Both the position numbers and the translations under genes were made by a program. From NCBI GenBank assembly GCA_036499545.1, contig DASYDR010000104.1, positions 1-44,152 on the forward strand: 44,152 nt of DNA. Reading direction: 5' to 3'. The DNA comes from Plastoroseomonas sp036499545. GTDB taxonomy: Bacteria; Pseudomonadota; Alphaproteobacteria; Acetobacterales; Acetobacteraceae. Within the stretch, counting starts at the first letter, position 1. The number at the start of each line of letters is the position of its first letter. Under the pieces are notes generated by a model, which was not told the DNA's origin, made no database searches, and worked only from the letters and a program-made list of their open reading frames with translations. Shown here piece by piece: positions 31,197 to 39,108 of this stretch.

Positions 31197-31469
31197 TCAG
31201 GCCTGCGCGGCGATAGCCTTGATGCGCGCCGACAGGCGCGACAGCTTGCGCGACACCGTGTTCAGATGGAGCACGCCCTTGGTCACCGCGCGCTGCATCT
31301 CCGGCTGCGCCACCTTCAGCGCCTCGGCCGCCTGGGACTGGTCGCCGGAGGCGATGGCCAGCTCGACCTTGCGGATGAAACCGCGCACGCGCGAACGGCG
31401 CGCCTTGTTGCGGATCGTGCGCTTCTCGGTCTGGCGGATGCGCTTGCGGGCGGAGGCGTTGTTCGCCAT
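31197..31469 (-). CDS. rpsT: 30S ribosomal protein S20
   Basis: 90 residues, standard length. MANNASARKRIRQTEKRTIRNKARRSRVRGFIRKVE and the closing HLNTVSRKLSRLSARIKAIAAQA are typical S20. It binds 16S rRNA early in 30S assembly. The ATG at 31469 has no Shine-Dalgarno; instead a perfect 16-bp palindrome occupies 31473-31488. In E. coli, S20 represses its own translation, so this palindrome may have a regulatory role here. Position upstream of dnaA on the same strand is conserved in Alphaproteobacteria. Confidence 0.96.
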   Translation of the reverse strand: MANNASARKRIRQTEKRTIRNKARRSRVRGFIRKVELAIASGDQSQAAEALKVAQPEMQRAVTKGVLHLNTVSRKLSRLSARIKAIAAQA

Positions 31470-31472
31470 GGC

Positions 31473-31488
31473 TATTGGTGCACCAATA
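31473..31488 (-). promoter_or_regulatory. Perfect palindrome in the rpsT leader
   Basis: TATTGGTG (31473-31480) and CACCAATA (31481-31488) form an uninterrupted 16-bp palindrome ending three bases before the rpsT ATG. It lies where the ribosome binding site is expected, and no AGGAGG-like sequence is nearby. It could be a dimeric protein operator or an RNA stem affecting initiation. Confidence 0.6.
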
Positions 31489-31606
31489 CAAGAGGAACAG
31501 GTGGGCCGTGGGCAGCCCCCGGCGAAGGCGCGGCTTTTATCCCCAGGGGCGGCTTGCCGTCAAGCGTGACGCGCGAACAAGGATCGGCGACTGGCCTTCG
31601 TGTGGG

Positions 31607-31706
31607 CGGATCGGTCCCTCGACCGATCCGAGGCCGCGAATGCGGCCCGCCGGAGCTCCGGCGGACCAAGGGCGACGGATGTCGCCCGTCCGGCGCCTGA
31701 GGGCGC
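31607..31706. repeat. Train of five hairpins after the crotonase gene
   Basis: Five stem-loops stand head to tail within 100 bases. CGGATCGGT/ACCGATCCG is at 31607-31630. GGCCGC/GCGGCC is at 31632-31647. An 18-bp perfect palindrome, CCGCCGGAG/CTCCGGCGG, is at 31647-31664. GGGCGAC/GTCGCCC is at 31670-31687, and GCGCC/GGCGC at 31693-31706. The crotonase stop is at 31716. No T-tract, no coding frame. Possible composite terminator or mRNA 3' stabiliser. Confidence 0.75.
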
Positions 31707-31715
31707 AGGGACCCC

Positions 31716-32492
31716 CTACCGGTTGGTGAAGGCGGGCTTCCGCTTCTCGGCGAAGGCGGCCATCCCTTCCTTCTGGTCGGCGGTCGCGAACAGGCCGAGG
31801 AACATCCGCCGCTCGGTCTTCACGCCCTCGGTCAAAGTGGTCTCATAGGCCGCGTTCACGGCGTCCTTGGCGACGGCGATGGATGGGCCGGAGAGGCTCG
31901 CGATCTTCTCCCCGATCTTCAGCGCTTCCGGCATCAGGTCGGCCAGCGGCACCACCCTGCAGACCAGGTTGGAGCGCTCGGCCTCGGCCGCATCCATCAT
32001 CCGGGCGGTCAGGATCATCTCCATCGCCTTGGACTTGCCGACCGCCCGGGTCAGCCGCTGCGACCCGCCGGCGCCCGGGATGATGCCGAGGTTGATTTCC
32101 GGCTGGCCGAATTTCGCATTGTCGGCCGCCAGGATCATGTCGCACATCATCGCCAGTTCGCAGCCGCCGCCGAGCGCGAAGCCCGCGACCGCCGCGATGA
32201 CCGGCTTCTTGATCTCCAGCACCGTCTCCCAGGCCGCGATGAAGTCGTTGAAGACCACATCCGGGAAGGTCCGGTCCTTCATCTCCTTGATGTCGGCGCC
32301 GGCCGCGAAGGCCTTCTCGCTGCCGGTGAGGATGATCGCCGCGATGCCGGGGTCCTTGTCGAAGGCGCGCAGCGCCTGCCCCACCTCACCCATGAGCTGA
32401 TCGCAGAGCGCGTTCAGCGCCTGCGGGCGATTGAGGCGGATGATACCGACCCTGCCCTGCGTCTCGACCAGGATCATGCCGTATTCGGCCAT
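31716..32492 (-). CDS. Enoyl-CoA hydratase
   Basis: 258 residues, short-chain enoyl-CoA hydratase. Both catalytic glutamates are present: Glu112 (GGGCELAMMCD) and Glu132 (GQPEINLGIIPGAGGSQRL). Oxyanion-hole segment AFAAGADIKEM lies at residues 61-71. It hydrates trans-2-enoyl-CoA in fatty-acid or branched-chain catabolism. GAGGAA precedes the ATG at 32492. This gene between rpsT/dnaA and mutM is part of the conserved alphaproteobacterial neighbourhood, but a metabolic link to replication is not implied. A hairpin train lies directly after its stop. Confidence 0.94.
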   Translation of the reverse strand: MAEYGMILVETQGRVGIIRLNRPQALNALCDQLMGEVGQALRAFDKDPGIAAIILTGSEKAFAAGADIKEMKDRTFPDVVFNDFIAAWETVLEIKKPVIAAVAGFALGGGCELAMMCDMILAADNAKFGQPEINLGIIPGAGGSQRLTRAVGKSKAMEMILTARMMDAAEAERSNLVCRVVPLADLMPEALKIGEKIASLSGPSIAVAKDAVNAAYETTLTEGVKTERRMFLGLFATADQKEGMAAFAEKRKPAFTNR

Positions 32493-32531
32493 GGCGGTGC
32501 TTCCTCGACTGGAGTGGACTTTGGTTAGGTA

Positions 32532-32584
32532 GAGCGTCCGATTCAGATCTCCGGGCCTTTCGGCCCTCCGATCATCGGGCGCCC
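32532..32584. repeat. Fourth copy of the dnaA-end palindromic repeat
   Basis: Begins GAGCGTCCGATTCAGATCT at 32532 and contains GGGCC TTTC GGCCC, then CTCCGATCATCGGGCGCCC. It matches the three tandem copies at 29240-29408 except for a few substitutions and an extra T in the loop. It lies between the crotonase start (32492) and the mutM stop (32611), both on the minus strand, so it follows mutM. Confidence 0.8.
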
Positions 32585-32610
32585 AGGCGTAGCCCAGCGG
32601 ACGGGCAGCC

Positions 32611-33528
32611 TCAACGCTGCACGCGCGCGCAATAGAAGGTGGAACGGCCGGCCTGGGTGATGCGCTGGATCCCGGGGCACAGGTCGCCGCACTGGGCGCA
32701 GCGCTCCCCCTCCCGCCCATAGACCAGGAAGCGTTCCTGGAAGACGCCGAGTTCCCCATCCGCGCGGACATAGTCACGCAGCGAGGAGCCGCCGGCCGCG
32801 ATGCTCTCCGCCAGCACCGCCTTGATCTCCGGCACCAGCCGCGCGGCGCGGGTGCCGGCAACGGTCTCCGCCAGGCGCGTCGGCGCGATCCGGGCGCGAT
32901 GCAGCGCTTCGCACACATAGATATTGCCGAGCCCCGCCACCACGCGCTGATCCAGCAGCACCGCCTTGATCGGCGACCGGCTGCGCGCGATGCGCGCGGA
33001 GAGCGTCACGGCGCTGAACGCTTCCTCCAATGGCTCGGGCCCCAGATCGCGCAGCAACCGGTGCGTGTCTTCCTCCGTGGTCGCAACCAGGTCGACGGCG
33101 CCGAAGCGGCGCGGATCGACGAAGCCGACCCGCCATCCGGCCTCCGTCTCGATCACCAGATGCTCATGCGCTTCGGGCGGGTTGTTGTGGCCCACGGCCG
33201 CACGGGATGCAGCATGGCCGCGCGCATCGGAGAACACGCCCTGCGGCGCCATTCGCGGCACCGGCGGCGCATCCGCGCGCCGCGCCACCATCCGCCCGGA
33301 CATGCCGAGGTGGATCAGCGCGCTCTCGCCGCCTTCCAGCCGCATCAGCATGTATTTGGCGCGGCGCCGGAACCCCAGCACGCGCCGGCCTTCCAGCCGC
33401 GCCGCCAGCCGTTCCGGAAAAGGCCAGCGCAGGCCGGCGCGATTGACCGCGACGCGGGCGATGCGGGTGCCGGTCAGCACCGCGTCCAGCCCGCGCATCA
33501 CCGTCTCGACCTCGGGCAGTTCCGGCAC
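32611..33528 (-). CDS. mutM: Formamidopyrimidine-DNA glycosylase
   Basis: 305 residues. The N-terminal MPELPEVETV supplies the catalytic Pro and Glu, and Lys58 (RRAKYMLMR) the phosphate contact. The enzyme removes 8-oxoguanine and formamidopyrimidines and nicks the site. An insert of about 35 residues (PPVPRMAPQGVFSDARGHAA...) in the N-domain is seen in alphaproteobacterial forms. The C-terminal zinc finger has Cys277, Cys280, Cys284 and Cys300, but the usual last Cys is Val303 (YCARVQR). It diverges from ubiE with only 41 bases between the starts. Confidence 0.94.
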   Translation of the reverse strand: MPELPEVETVMRGLDAVLTGTRIARVAVNRAGLRWPFPERLAARLEGRRVLGFRRRAKYMLMRLEGGESALIHLGMSGRMVARRADAPPVPRMAPQGVFSDARGHAASRAAVGHNNPPEAHEHLVIETEAGWRVGFVDPRRFGAVDLVATTEEDTHRLLRDLGPEPLEEAFSAVTLSARIARSRSPIKAVLLDQRVVAGLGNIYVCEALHRARIAPTRLAETVAGTRAARLVPEIKAVLAESIAAGGSSLRDYVRADGELGVFQERFLVYGREGERCAQCGDLCPGIQRITQAGRSTFYCARVQR

Positions 33529-33569
33529 GCGGCGTTCCCCTATTCCTGGCGTCAGGCTAGACTGGCGCC

Positions 33570-34316
33570 ATGGCGAGCGACACCCCCACCACCGATTTCG
33601 GCTTTCGCGACGTGCCCAGGGCCGCCAAGGCCGGGCTGGTGCGCGACGTCTTCGAAAGCGTGGCCCCCCGCTACGACCTGATGAACGACCTGATGTCGCT
33701 CGGCATCCACCGCCTCTGGAAGCGCATCTTCGTCAACGCGATCGGCGCCACCGCGCGGGAGACCCTGCTCGATCTCGCCGGCGGCACCGGCGACATCGCC
33801 TTCCTGGCACTCGGGCGGGGCGCCGGCCGCGTCATCCTGTCGGACGTCAATCCGGCCATGCTCGCGGTTGCCGAGAAGCGCGCCCTCGACCGCGGCATCG
33901 TCACCGGCCTCTCCGTTCTCGCGGTCGACGCGGAACATATCCCGCTGCCCGACCGCAGCGTGGAGAAGGTCTCGATCGCTTTCGGCCTGCGCAACTGCAC
34001 CGACAAGGACGCCGTGCTGCGGGAAGCCTTCCGGGTGCTGCGCCCGGGCGGACGCTTCCATTGCCTGGAATTCTCCCGCGTCGAGGTCGCTGTCCTCGAA
34101 AGCCTCTACGACGCCTGGTCCTTCAAAGCCCTGCCCGTCCTCGGCGCGCGCTTCGCCGGCGATGCCGACAGCTACCGCTACCTGGCGGAGAGCATCCGCA
34201 TGTTCCCCGACCAGGAAACCCTGGCCGGCATGATGCGCGATGCCGGCTTCGAAAGGGTGCGGCACCGCAACCTGTCGGGCGGCATCGTCGCGATCCACAC
34301 CGGCTGGCGGCTGTAG
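33570..34316 (+). CDS. ubiE: UbiE/MenG quinone methyltransferase
   Basis: 248 residues. The SAM-binding motif is LLDLAGGTGDIAFLAL, followed by LSDVNPAML and DAEHIPLPD; the family-specific VSIAFGLRNCTDK and LRPGGRFHCLEFS complete it. It C-methylates the demethylated ubiquinone (and menaquinone where made) ring. The ATG at 33570 is only 41 bases from the divergent mutM start. coaBC starts 13 bases after its stop and dut overlaps coaBC, so the three form an operon. The ubiB gene that usually sits between ubiE and coaBC in Alphaproteobacteria is absent here. Confidence 0.95.
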   Translation: MASDTPTTDFGFRDVPRAAKAGLVRDVFESVAPRYDLMNDLMSLGIHRLWKRIFVNAIGATARETLLDLAGGTGDIAFLALGRGAGRVILSDVNPAMLAVAEKRALDRGIVTGLSVLAVDAEHIPLPDRSVEKVSIAFGLRNCTDKDAVLREAFRVLRPGGRFHCLEFSRVEVAVLESLYDAWSFKALPVLGARFAGDADSYRYLAESIRMFPDQETLAGMMRDAGFERVRHRNLSGGIVAIHTGWRL

Positions 34317-34329
34317 GAGCCTGGGATCC

Positions 34330-35520
34330 ATGACCCTCGACGGCCGCCGCATCCTGCTGATCGTCGCGGGCAGTGTCGCGGCCTTCAAGGCGCTGGAGCT
34401 GACCCGCCTGCTGCGCAAGGCGGGCGCATCCGTCACCCCGATCCTCACCGCCGGCGGCGCGCGCTTCGTCACCCGCGAAGCGCTGGCCGCCATCAGCGGC
34501 GAACGGGTGCATGACGATCTCTGGGCGGCCGAGGCGGATATCGGCCATATCCGCCTGGCGCGGCTGCCGGACCTCGTCGCCATCGTCCCCGCCTCCGCCG
34601 ATCTCCTCGCCAGGATGGCGGCCGGCCTCGCCGACGACCTGGCCAGCACCGTGCTGCTCGCCACCCGGGCGCCGATCCTGGCCGCGCCGGCGATGAACCC
34701 GGCGATGTGGGGCCACCCGGCGACGCGCGCCAATGTCGACGTGCTGCGCGCCCGTGGCGTCACCTTCGCCGGCCCTGTCGACGGCCCGATGGCCGAACCC
34801 GAAAGCGGCCCCGGCCGCCTTGCCGAGCCGCCGGCCCTGTTCGATGCCATCGCGGCCCTGCTGGCACCCGCCGCGCGCCCGCTGGCCGGCCGGCATGTCA
34901 TCGTCACCAGCGGTCCGACGCATGAGCCGATCGATCCGGTGCGCTACATCGCCAACCGGGCCAGCGGCCGCCAGGGCCATGCCATCGCGACCGCGCTCGC
35001 GGCGCTTGGCGCCCGCGTCACCCTGGTCACCGGTCCCGTCGCCCGCCCCGATCCTGGCGGCGTCGCCACCATCCACATCGAATCCGCGCGTGAGATGCTG
35101 GCCGCCGTCGAAGCGGCGCTGCCGGCCGATGCGGCCGTCTTCAACGCCGCCGTCGCCGACTGGCGCGTCGCGCATGAGGCGACGCAGAAGATGAAGAAGG
35201 AACCCGGCCAGCCGCCCGCGCCGCTGCCGCTGACGCTGAACCCGGACATCCTCGCCACCATCGCCCGTCATGCCCGGCGCCCGCGCCTGGTGGTGGGCTT
35301 CGCCGCCGAGACCGAGCACGTGGTCCAGCACGCGCGGGAGAAGCGCCTCCGCAAGGGCTGCGACTGGATCGTCGCCAACGACGTCTCCGGCGATGTGATG
35401 GGCGGCGAGGACAATACCGTGCACCTGGTCACCGCCGCCGGCGTCGAGGACTGGCCCCTCATGCCCAAGGACCAGGTCGCGGCGAAGCTCGCCGCCCGCA
35501 TCGCAGAGAACCTCGCATGA
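34330..35520 (+). CDS. coaBC: Bifunctional CoaBC (phosphopantothenoylcysteine decarboxylase/synthetase)
   Basis: 396 residues. The N-terminal CoaC half binds FMN and has His73 (DIGHIRLAR) and the PAMNPAMW motif (Asn123). The C-terminal CoaB half has SGPTHEPIDPVRYIANRASGRQG, AAVADWRV, KMKKE and the NDVSGDVMGG segment. It couples 4'-phosphopantothenate to cysteine and decarboxylates the product for coenzyme A. The conserved CoaC cysteine of the ACGE segment is replaced: GPMAEPESGPGR has Glu156. AGGAG precedes the ATG. Stop overlaps the dut start by four bases. Confidence 0.95.
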   Translation: MTLDGRRILLIVAGSVAAFKALELTRLLRKAGASVTPILTAGGARFVTREALAAISGERVHDDLWAAEADIGHIRLARLPDLVAIVPASADLLARMAAGLADDLASTVLLATRAPILAAPAMNPAMWGHPATRANVDVLRARGVTFAGPVDGPMAEPESGPGRLAEPPALFDAIAALLAPAARPLAGRHVIVTSGPTHEPIDPVRYIANRASGRQGHAIATALAALGARVTLVTGPVARPDPGGVATIHIESAREMLAAVEAALPADAAVFNAAVADWRVAHEATQKMKKEPGQPPAPLPLTLNPDILATIARHARRPRLVVGFAAETEHVVQHAREKRLRKGCDWIVANDVSGDVMGGEDNTVHLVTAAGVEDWPLMPKDQVAAKLAARIAENLA

Positions 35521-35963
35521 CGCAGACGATCCAGGTCGCCCGCCTTCCGCACGCCGAAGGCCTTCCCTTGCCGTCCTATGCCACCGAAGGCGCCGCCGGC
35601 ATGGACCTGCTGGCCGCCGTCACCGCCCCGGTCACCATTCCGCCGGGCGGCCGCGCCCTGGTCCCGACCGGCCTCCGCCTCGCGATCCCGGCCGGGCATG
35701 AGCTGCAGATCCGGCCGCGCTCCGGCCTCGCGCTCAAGCACGGCATCACCCTGCCCAATACGCCCGGCACCATCGACGAGGATTATCGCGGCGAGCTCGG
35801 CGTCATCCTGCTCAACGCCGGCACCGAAGCCTTCACCGTCGATCGCGGCATGCGCATCGCCCAGGCGGTCCTCGCGCCGGTCACCCGCGCCAGCTGGGCC
35901 GAGGTCAGCGAGCTGCCCGAGTCCGGCCGTGGCAGCGGCGGCTTCGGCAGCACCGGCCGGTAA
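35517..35963 (+). CDS. dut: Deoxyuridine 5'-triphosphate nucleotidohydrolase
   Basis: 148 residues, trimeric all-beta dUTPase. All five motifs are present: GMDLLAAV, RPRSGLA, GTIDEDYRGELGVILLN, RIAQAVL and the flexible C-terminal RGSGGFGSTG arm. It hydrolyses dUTP to dUMP, preventing uracil in DNA and supplying thymidylate. It overlaps coaBC by four bases (ATGA), so translation is coupled. Its stop is six bases from the convergent MFS gene stop; no terminator is visible between. Confidence 0.97.
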   Translation: MTQTIQVARLPHAEGLPLPSYATEGAAGMDLLAAVTAPVTIPPGGRALVPTGLRLAIPAGHELQIRPRSGLALKHGITLPNTPGTIDEDYRGELGVILLNAGTEAFTVDRGMRIAQAVLAPVTRASWAEVSELPESGRGSGGFGSTGR

Positions 35964-35969
35964 GGCACC

Positions 35970-37100
35970 TCACCCCCGGTCGCTCGCCGCGACCGCCAGC
36001 GCGGCGACGGACAGGGCCAGGCCGGCGGCGAAGATGGCGGCGTGGCTGTCGCCGGTGGCGGTGAAGAGGGCGGCCATCGCGAAGCCGGTGATGCTCTGCG
36101 CCACCGCGAAGCCGGCGGTGGTGCGCACCCAGAGAATGCCGGCCTGCATGCCGGCGCGTTCGCGCGCGGCGGCCAGGGCGACGGCGGTGACGCCCATGGC
36201 GGCGAAGCCGGCGGTCAGCGCGGTCGGGATGATGGCGGCCTTGCCGGGGATCAGCGCGAGGCTCATCGCGAGTACCTGGAAGCCCATCCAGAGCGTCACG
36301 GCGCGGCGGCCGCCGAGCAGGTCGGACAGGCGGCCGCCGGTGAGGGTGCCGGCGATGCCGCCGATGCCGAACAGCAGCCAGACGAGGGATCCGGCGGCGA
36401 GGCCGTAGCCGCGCCCGCGCACCGCCAGATCGGCGAGGTAGACCATAGGCGGCACCAGCCCGGCGCCGGAGAGAGCGTAGGAGAGGATCAGGGCGGTCGC
36501 CCGCGGCACGGTGCCGGGCCGGGCGGCGGCGCCGGCTTCGGCGGGCGGCCGTGGCCAGCGCGGATGTGCGAAGGCGAGCAGCAGCAGCACGAGGACCGCG
36601 AGGCCGAGCCAGGTGGCGCTGAGGCCGGCGGGCAGCAGCAGCGGCACGAGGAGGGAGGCGAGGGAGACGCCGGTGCCGACGCCGCCGATCACCACGCCGG
36701 CCGCGGCACCGCGGCGCTGGGGGGCGACGACGGCCTGGACGGAGGGGCCGGTGACGGCCATCAGCAGGCCGCCCGCGATGCCGGCCAGGCCGCGCCAGCC
36801 GGCAAGCCAGGCGAGGCCGCCATTCCAGGCACAGGCGGCGAAGGCGAGGGCGACCAGCAGCAGTCCGAGGCTCAGCGTATGCGGCACGCCGAGCCGGCGC
36901 GCGACGGGGCGGCCGGCGAGGGTGCCGGCGAGGTAGCCGGTCAGGTTGACCGCGCCGATCAGCCCGGCGCCGCCGCCATCGACCCAGCCGGCCGCGACCA
37001 TGGCGGGAAACAGCGGCACATAGGCGAAGCGGGCGAGGCCGATGCCGGAACAGGTGGCGGCCGCGCCGGCGAGCGCGGGACGCAGGAAAGGCAGGCTCAT
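35970..37100 (-). CDS. MFS transporter, YbfB/YjiJ-like
   Basis: 376 residues with about twelve hydrophobic segments. The N-terminal GIGLARFAYVPLFPAMVAAGW and NLTGYLAGTLAGRPVARRLG, and the later RGYGLAAGSLVWLLFGIGGIAGTLTGGRLSDLLG, match the YbfB/YjiJ branch of the major facilitator superfamily. Substrate unknown; these are usually annotated as efflux-type carriers. The ATG at 37100 follows GAGCC-type sequence without a strong Shine-Dalgarno. Upstream is a GGCCGC/GCGGCC hairpin at 37125-37140. Confidence 0.8.
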   Translation of the reverse strand: MSLPFLRPALAGAAATCSGIGLARFAYVPLFPAMVAAGWVDGGGAGLIGAVNLTGYLAGTLAGRPVARRLGVPHTLSLGLLLVALAFAACAWNGGLAWLAGWRGLAGIAGGLLMAVTGPSVQAVVAPQRRGAAAGVVIGGVGTGVSLASLLVPLLLPAGLSATWLGLAVLVLLLLAFAHPRWPRPPAEAGAAARPGTVPRATALILSYALSGAGLVPPMVYLADLAVRGRGYGLAAGSLVWLLFGIGGIAGTLTGGRLSDLLGGRRAVTLWMGFQVLAMSLALIPGKAAIIPTALTAGFAAMGVTAVALAAARERAGMQAGILWVRTTAGFAVAQSITGFAMAALFTATGDSHAAIFAAGLALSVAALAVAASDRG

Positions 37101-37124
37101 CCGCCGGCGATGACTGCGGGCAGA

Positions 37125-37140
37125 GGCCGCGCATGCGGCC
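37125..37140. repeat. GGCCGC/GCGGCC hairpin
   Basis: GGCCGC (37125-37130) pairs with GCGGCC (37135-37140) around GCAT. The same stem occurs in the hairpin train at 31632-31647. It lies between the small exported protein gene and the MFS gene, on the 5' side of the MFS start. Confidence 0.4.
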
Positions 37141-37238
37141 CGCGCGCGACCATCGGCACAGCGCGCGTCCTGACAGCGCGGAAGCCCAGCCCGCGGATGC
37201 GGCCGCCGGCGCCTGCGGACAACGAAAGCCCCGGCAAC

Positions 37239-37520
37239 TCAGCCAGGGTCGATCCCCTGCGCCGCACGCAGGGCGCGGCGCAGCTTGGCGACACCGGTGC
37301 GGACATGGCCGGTGTCGCAGAGGCGCAGGCCATCCTCGGCCAGGCTGCGCGCGGGCTCGGTGCCGCCGCCGGGCAGGGCGGCGACGCGCTGCGCCAGGGT
37401 GCCGCAGTATTCGACCGAATCGGTGGTGACGCGCACGTTCTGCGGCTCGGCCGAGAGACCCGGCGCGCCGGCGCGCAGCACGAGGCCGAAGGCGACAGCC
37501 ATGACGAGCCATTTCCGCAT
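37239..37520 (-). CDS. Small exported protein
   Basis: 93 residues. A signal peptide (MRKWLVMAVAFGLVLRAGA...LSA) ends near residue 24. The mature part holds two Cys: VEYCGTLAQRVAAL and GLRLCDTGHVRTGVAKLRRALRAAQG, possibly a disulfide-linked helical pair. The LCxxGHxxxGxxxLRRAL pattern recurs in small alphaproteobacterial envelope proteins. It starts 58 bases after the histidine kinase stop on the same strand and may be a target or accessory of that system. No named family. Confidence 0.7.
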   Translation of the reverse strand: MRKWLVMAVAFGLVLRAGAPGLSAEPQNVRVTTDSVEYCGTLAQRVAALPGGGTEPARSLAEDGLRLCDTGHVRTGVAKLRRALRAAQGIDPG

Positions 37521-37578
37521 GCGTGCGAAGATGCGGCGTAACGCATCGCTACGCGATGGGCGGTGGATGAAGCCCGCG

Positions 37579-39081
37579 TCATGCGGGTCCGAGGCTCAGA
37601 ATCACGCGCAAACCGGGGCTTTCCTGCCCCGGCTGCGCGTCGGCGAGGGCCAGCGAACCGCCATGCAGATGCGCGACCGCCTGCACCAGGGAAAGGCCGA
37701 GCCCGGAGCCCGGCGTGGTGCGTGCGGTATCGGCACGGAAGAAGCGCTCGCCGGCACGGGCACGGTCCTGCGGAGCGAGGCCGGGGCCATTATCCTCCAC
37801 CACGACATCGGCGCCGCCATCGGGGCGCGGGGTCGCCGCCAGCAGCACCTGCCCGTCGACGGGCGCGAACTTCACGGCGTTGTCGAGCAGGTTCGCGACC
37901 GCCTGCAGCAGCAGGTCGCGATCGCCGACGACCTCCAGCCGGTCCGGGATACGTGTATCCAGGATCTGGCCGCGCGCCTCGGCGGCGGCACCGTAGATAT
38001 CGGCGGCATCGGCCAGCACGGGCGCCAGGTCGAAGGGCGCGAAGGCGCGGCGCCGGGCGCCGGCCTCGGCTTCGGCGATACGCAGCAGCGCCTGGAAGAC
38101 GCGGCTGATCGCGTCGAGATCGGCGATGCCCTGTTCCACCGCCAGCCGCAGCGATGCTTCGTCCGGCGCCGTCGCCAGCGCGTCTTCCAGCTTGGCGCGC
38201 GCGCGCGCGATCGGCGTGCGCAGGTCGTGCGCGATCGCGTCGGAGACGCCGCGCACCCCGGTCATCAGCCGGTCGATGCGGTCCAGCATGGTGTTCATGG
38301 TGGCCGCGAGCAGGTCGAATTCGTCGTGCCGCCCGGTCAGCGCCACGCGATGCGCCATGTCGCCGCCGGCGATGGAAGCGGCGGTCAGGAAGGCCGGCCG
38401 CAGCCGGCGCGCCAGCATGCCGCGCATCAGCCAGGCGCCGATGATCGCGAAGGTGATCGCGGCGCCGAAGGACCAGGCGACGCCTTCGCCGAGCAGTTGC
38501 CGCAGCCGCACCTTCTCGTCGATGTCGCGGCCGATCAGCAGCCGGAAGCCGTCATCCAGGACGATGTCGTGCAGCCTGGCCTCGGCCGGCTCGCCCTCGC
38601 GCTGGACGGTCGTGTAGCTCCAGGCGCCGGGGGCATCGGCGGCTTCCGGCCATTGGTCGAGATTGCCGGCGACGCGGCGCCGGTCGGGCGCCTGCAGCAT
38701 GTAGATGGCGTGATTTTCGACATCGGCGGCCAGCCGGTCCTCGATACCCTCGACCAGGGCGGAGACGCCGCCATCGCGCCAGCGCTCGGACAGCGCCAGC
38801 GCATCGGCGCGCACCGCGGCGTCGGTCTGCCGGTCGAGCGCGCCGGCCGTGCCCCACCAGAGCACGGCGGTGAAGGCGATCGCGGCGGCGACGAAGGTGA
38901 TGGCGAAGATCAGCGCGAAACGGGCGCCGGCGCTGCGCAGCAGCCCGAGCGGCGGCGCCTGCGGCAGGGTGGTGGTCTCGCCGGGCCGTGGCGCGCCTTC
39001 GCGTGGCATGGCCCGGGCGCCGACGCGATCGCGGCGCACGATGTCAGACCGCCGCCACACGCGGCCCTGCCAGCCCCGCAT
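37579..39081 (-). CDS. Two-component sensor histidine kinase
   Basis: 500 residues from 39081; an ATG at 39009 (476 residues) is also plausible, as no clear Shine-Dalgarno marks either. TM helices at about 52-76 and 200-225 flank a sensor domain of about 120 residues. A HAMP linker leads to the H box IAHDLRTPIARARAKLE with His285. The ATPase has LLDNAVKFAP, VEDNGPGLA and GSGLGLSLV. It should phosphorylate the response regulator encoded 27 bases upstream. Together with the HtrA protease upstream and the small exported protein downstream it forms a same-strand run, consistent with an envelope stress system. Confidence 0.92.
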   Translation of the reverse strand: MRGWQGRVWRRSDIVRRDRVGARAMPREGAPRPGETTTLPQAPPLGLLRSAGARFALIFAITFVAAAIAFTAVLWWGTAGALDRQTDAAVRADALALSERWRDGGVSALVEGIEDRLAADVENHAIYMLQAPDRRRVAGNLDQWPEAADAPGAWSYTTVQREGEPAEARLHDIVLDDGFRLLIGRDIDEKVRLRQLLGEGVAWSFGAAITFAIIGAWLMRGMLARRLRPAFLTAASIAGGDMAHRVALTGRHDEFDLLAATMNTMLDRIDRLMTGVRGVSDAIAHDLRTPIARARAKLEDALATAPDEASLRLAVEQGIADLDAISRVFQALLRIAEAEAGARRRAFAPFDLAPVLADAADIYGAAAEARGQILDTRIPDRLEVVGDRDLLLQAVANLLDNAVKFAPVDGQVLLAATPRPDGGADVVVEDNGPGLAPQDRARAGERFFRADTARTTPGSGLGLSLVQAVAHLHGGSLALADAQPGQESPGLRVILSLGPA

Positions 39082-39108
39082 GCCGCATGCGCCGGCAGGA
39101 CGGGGACA

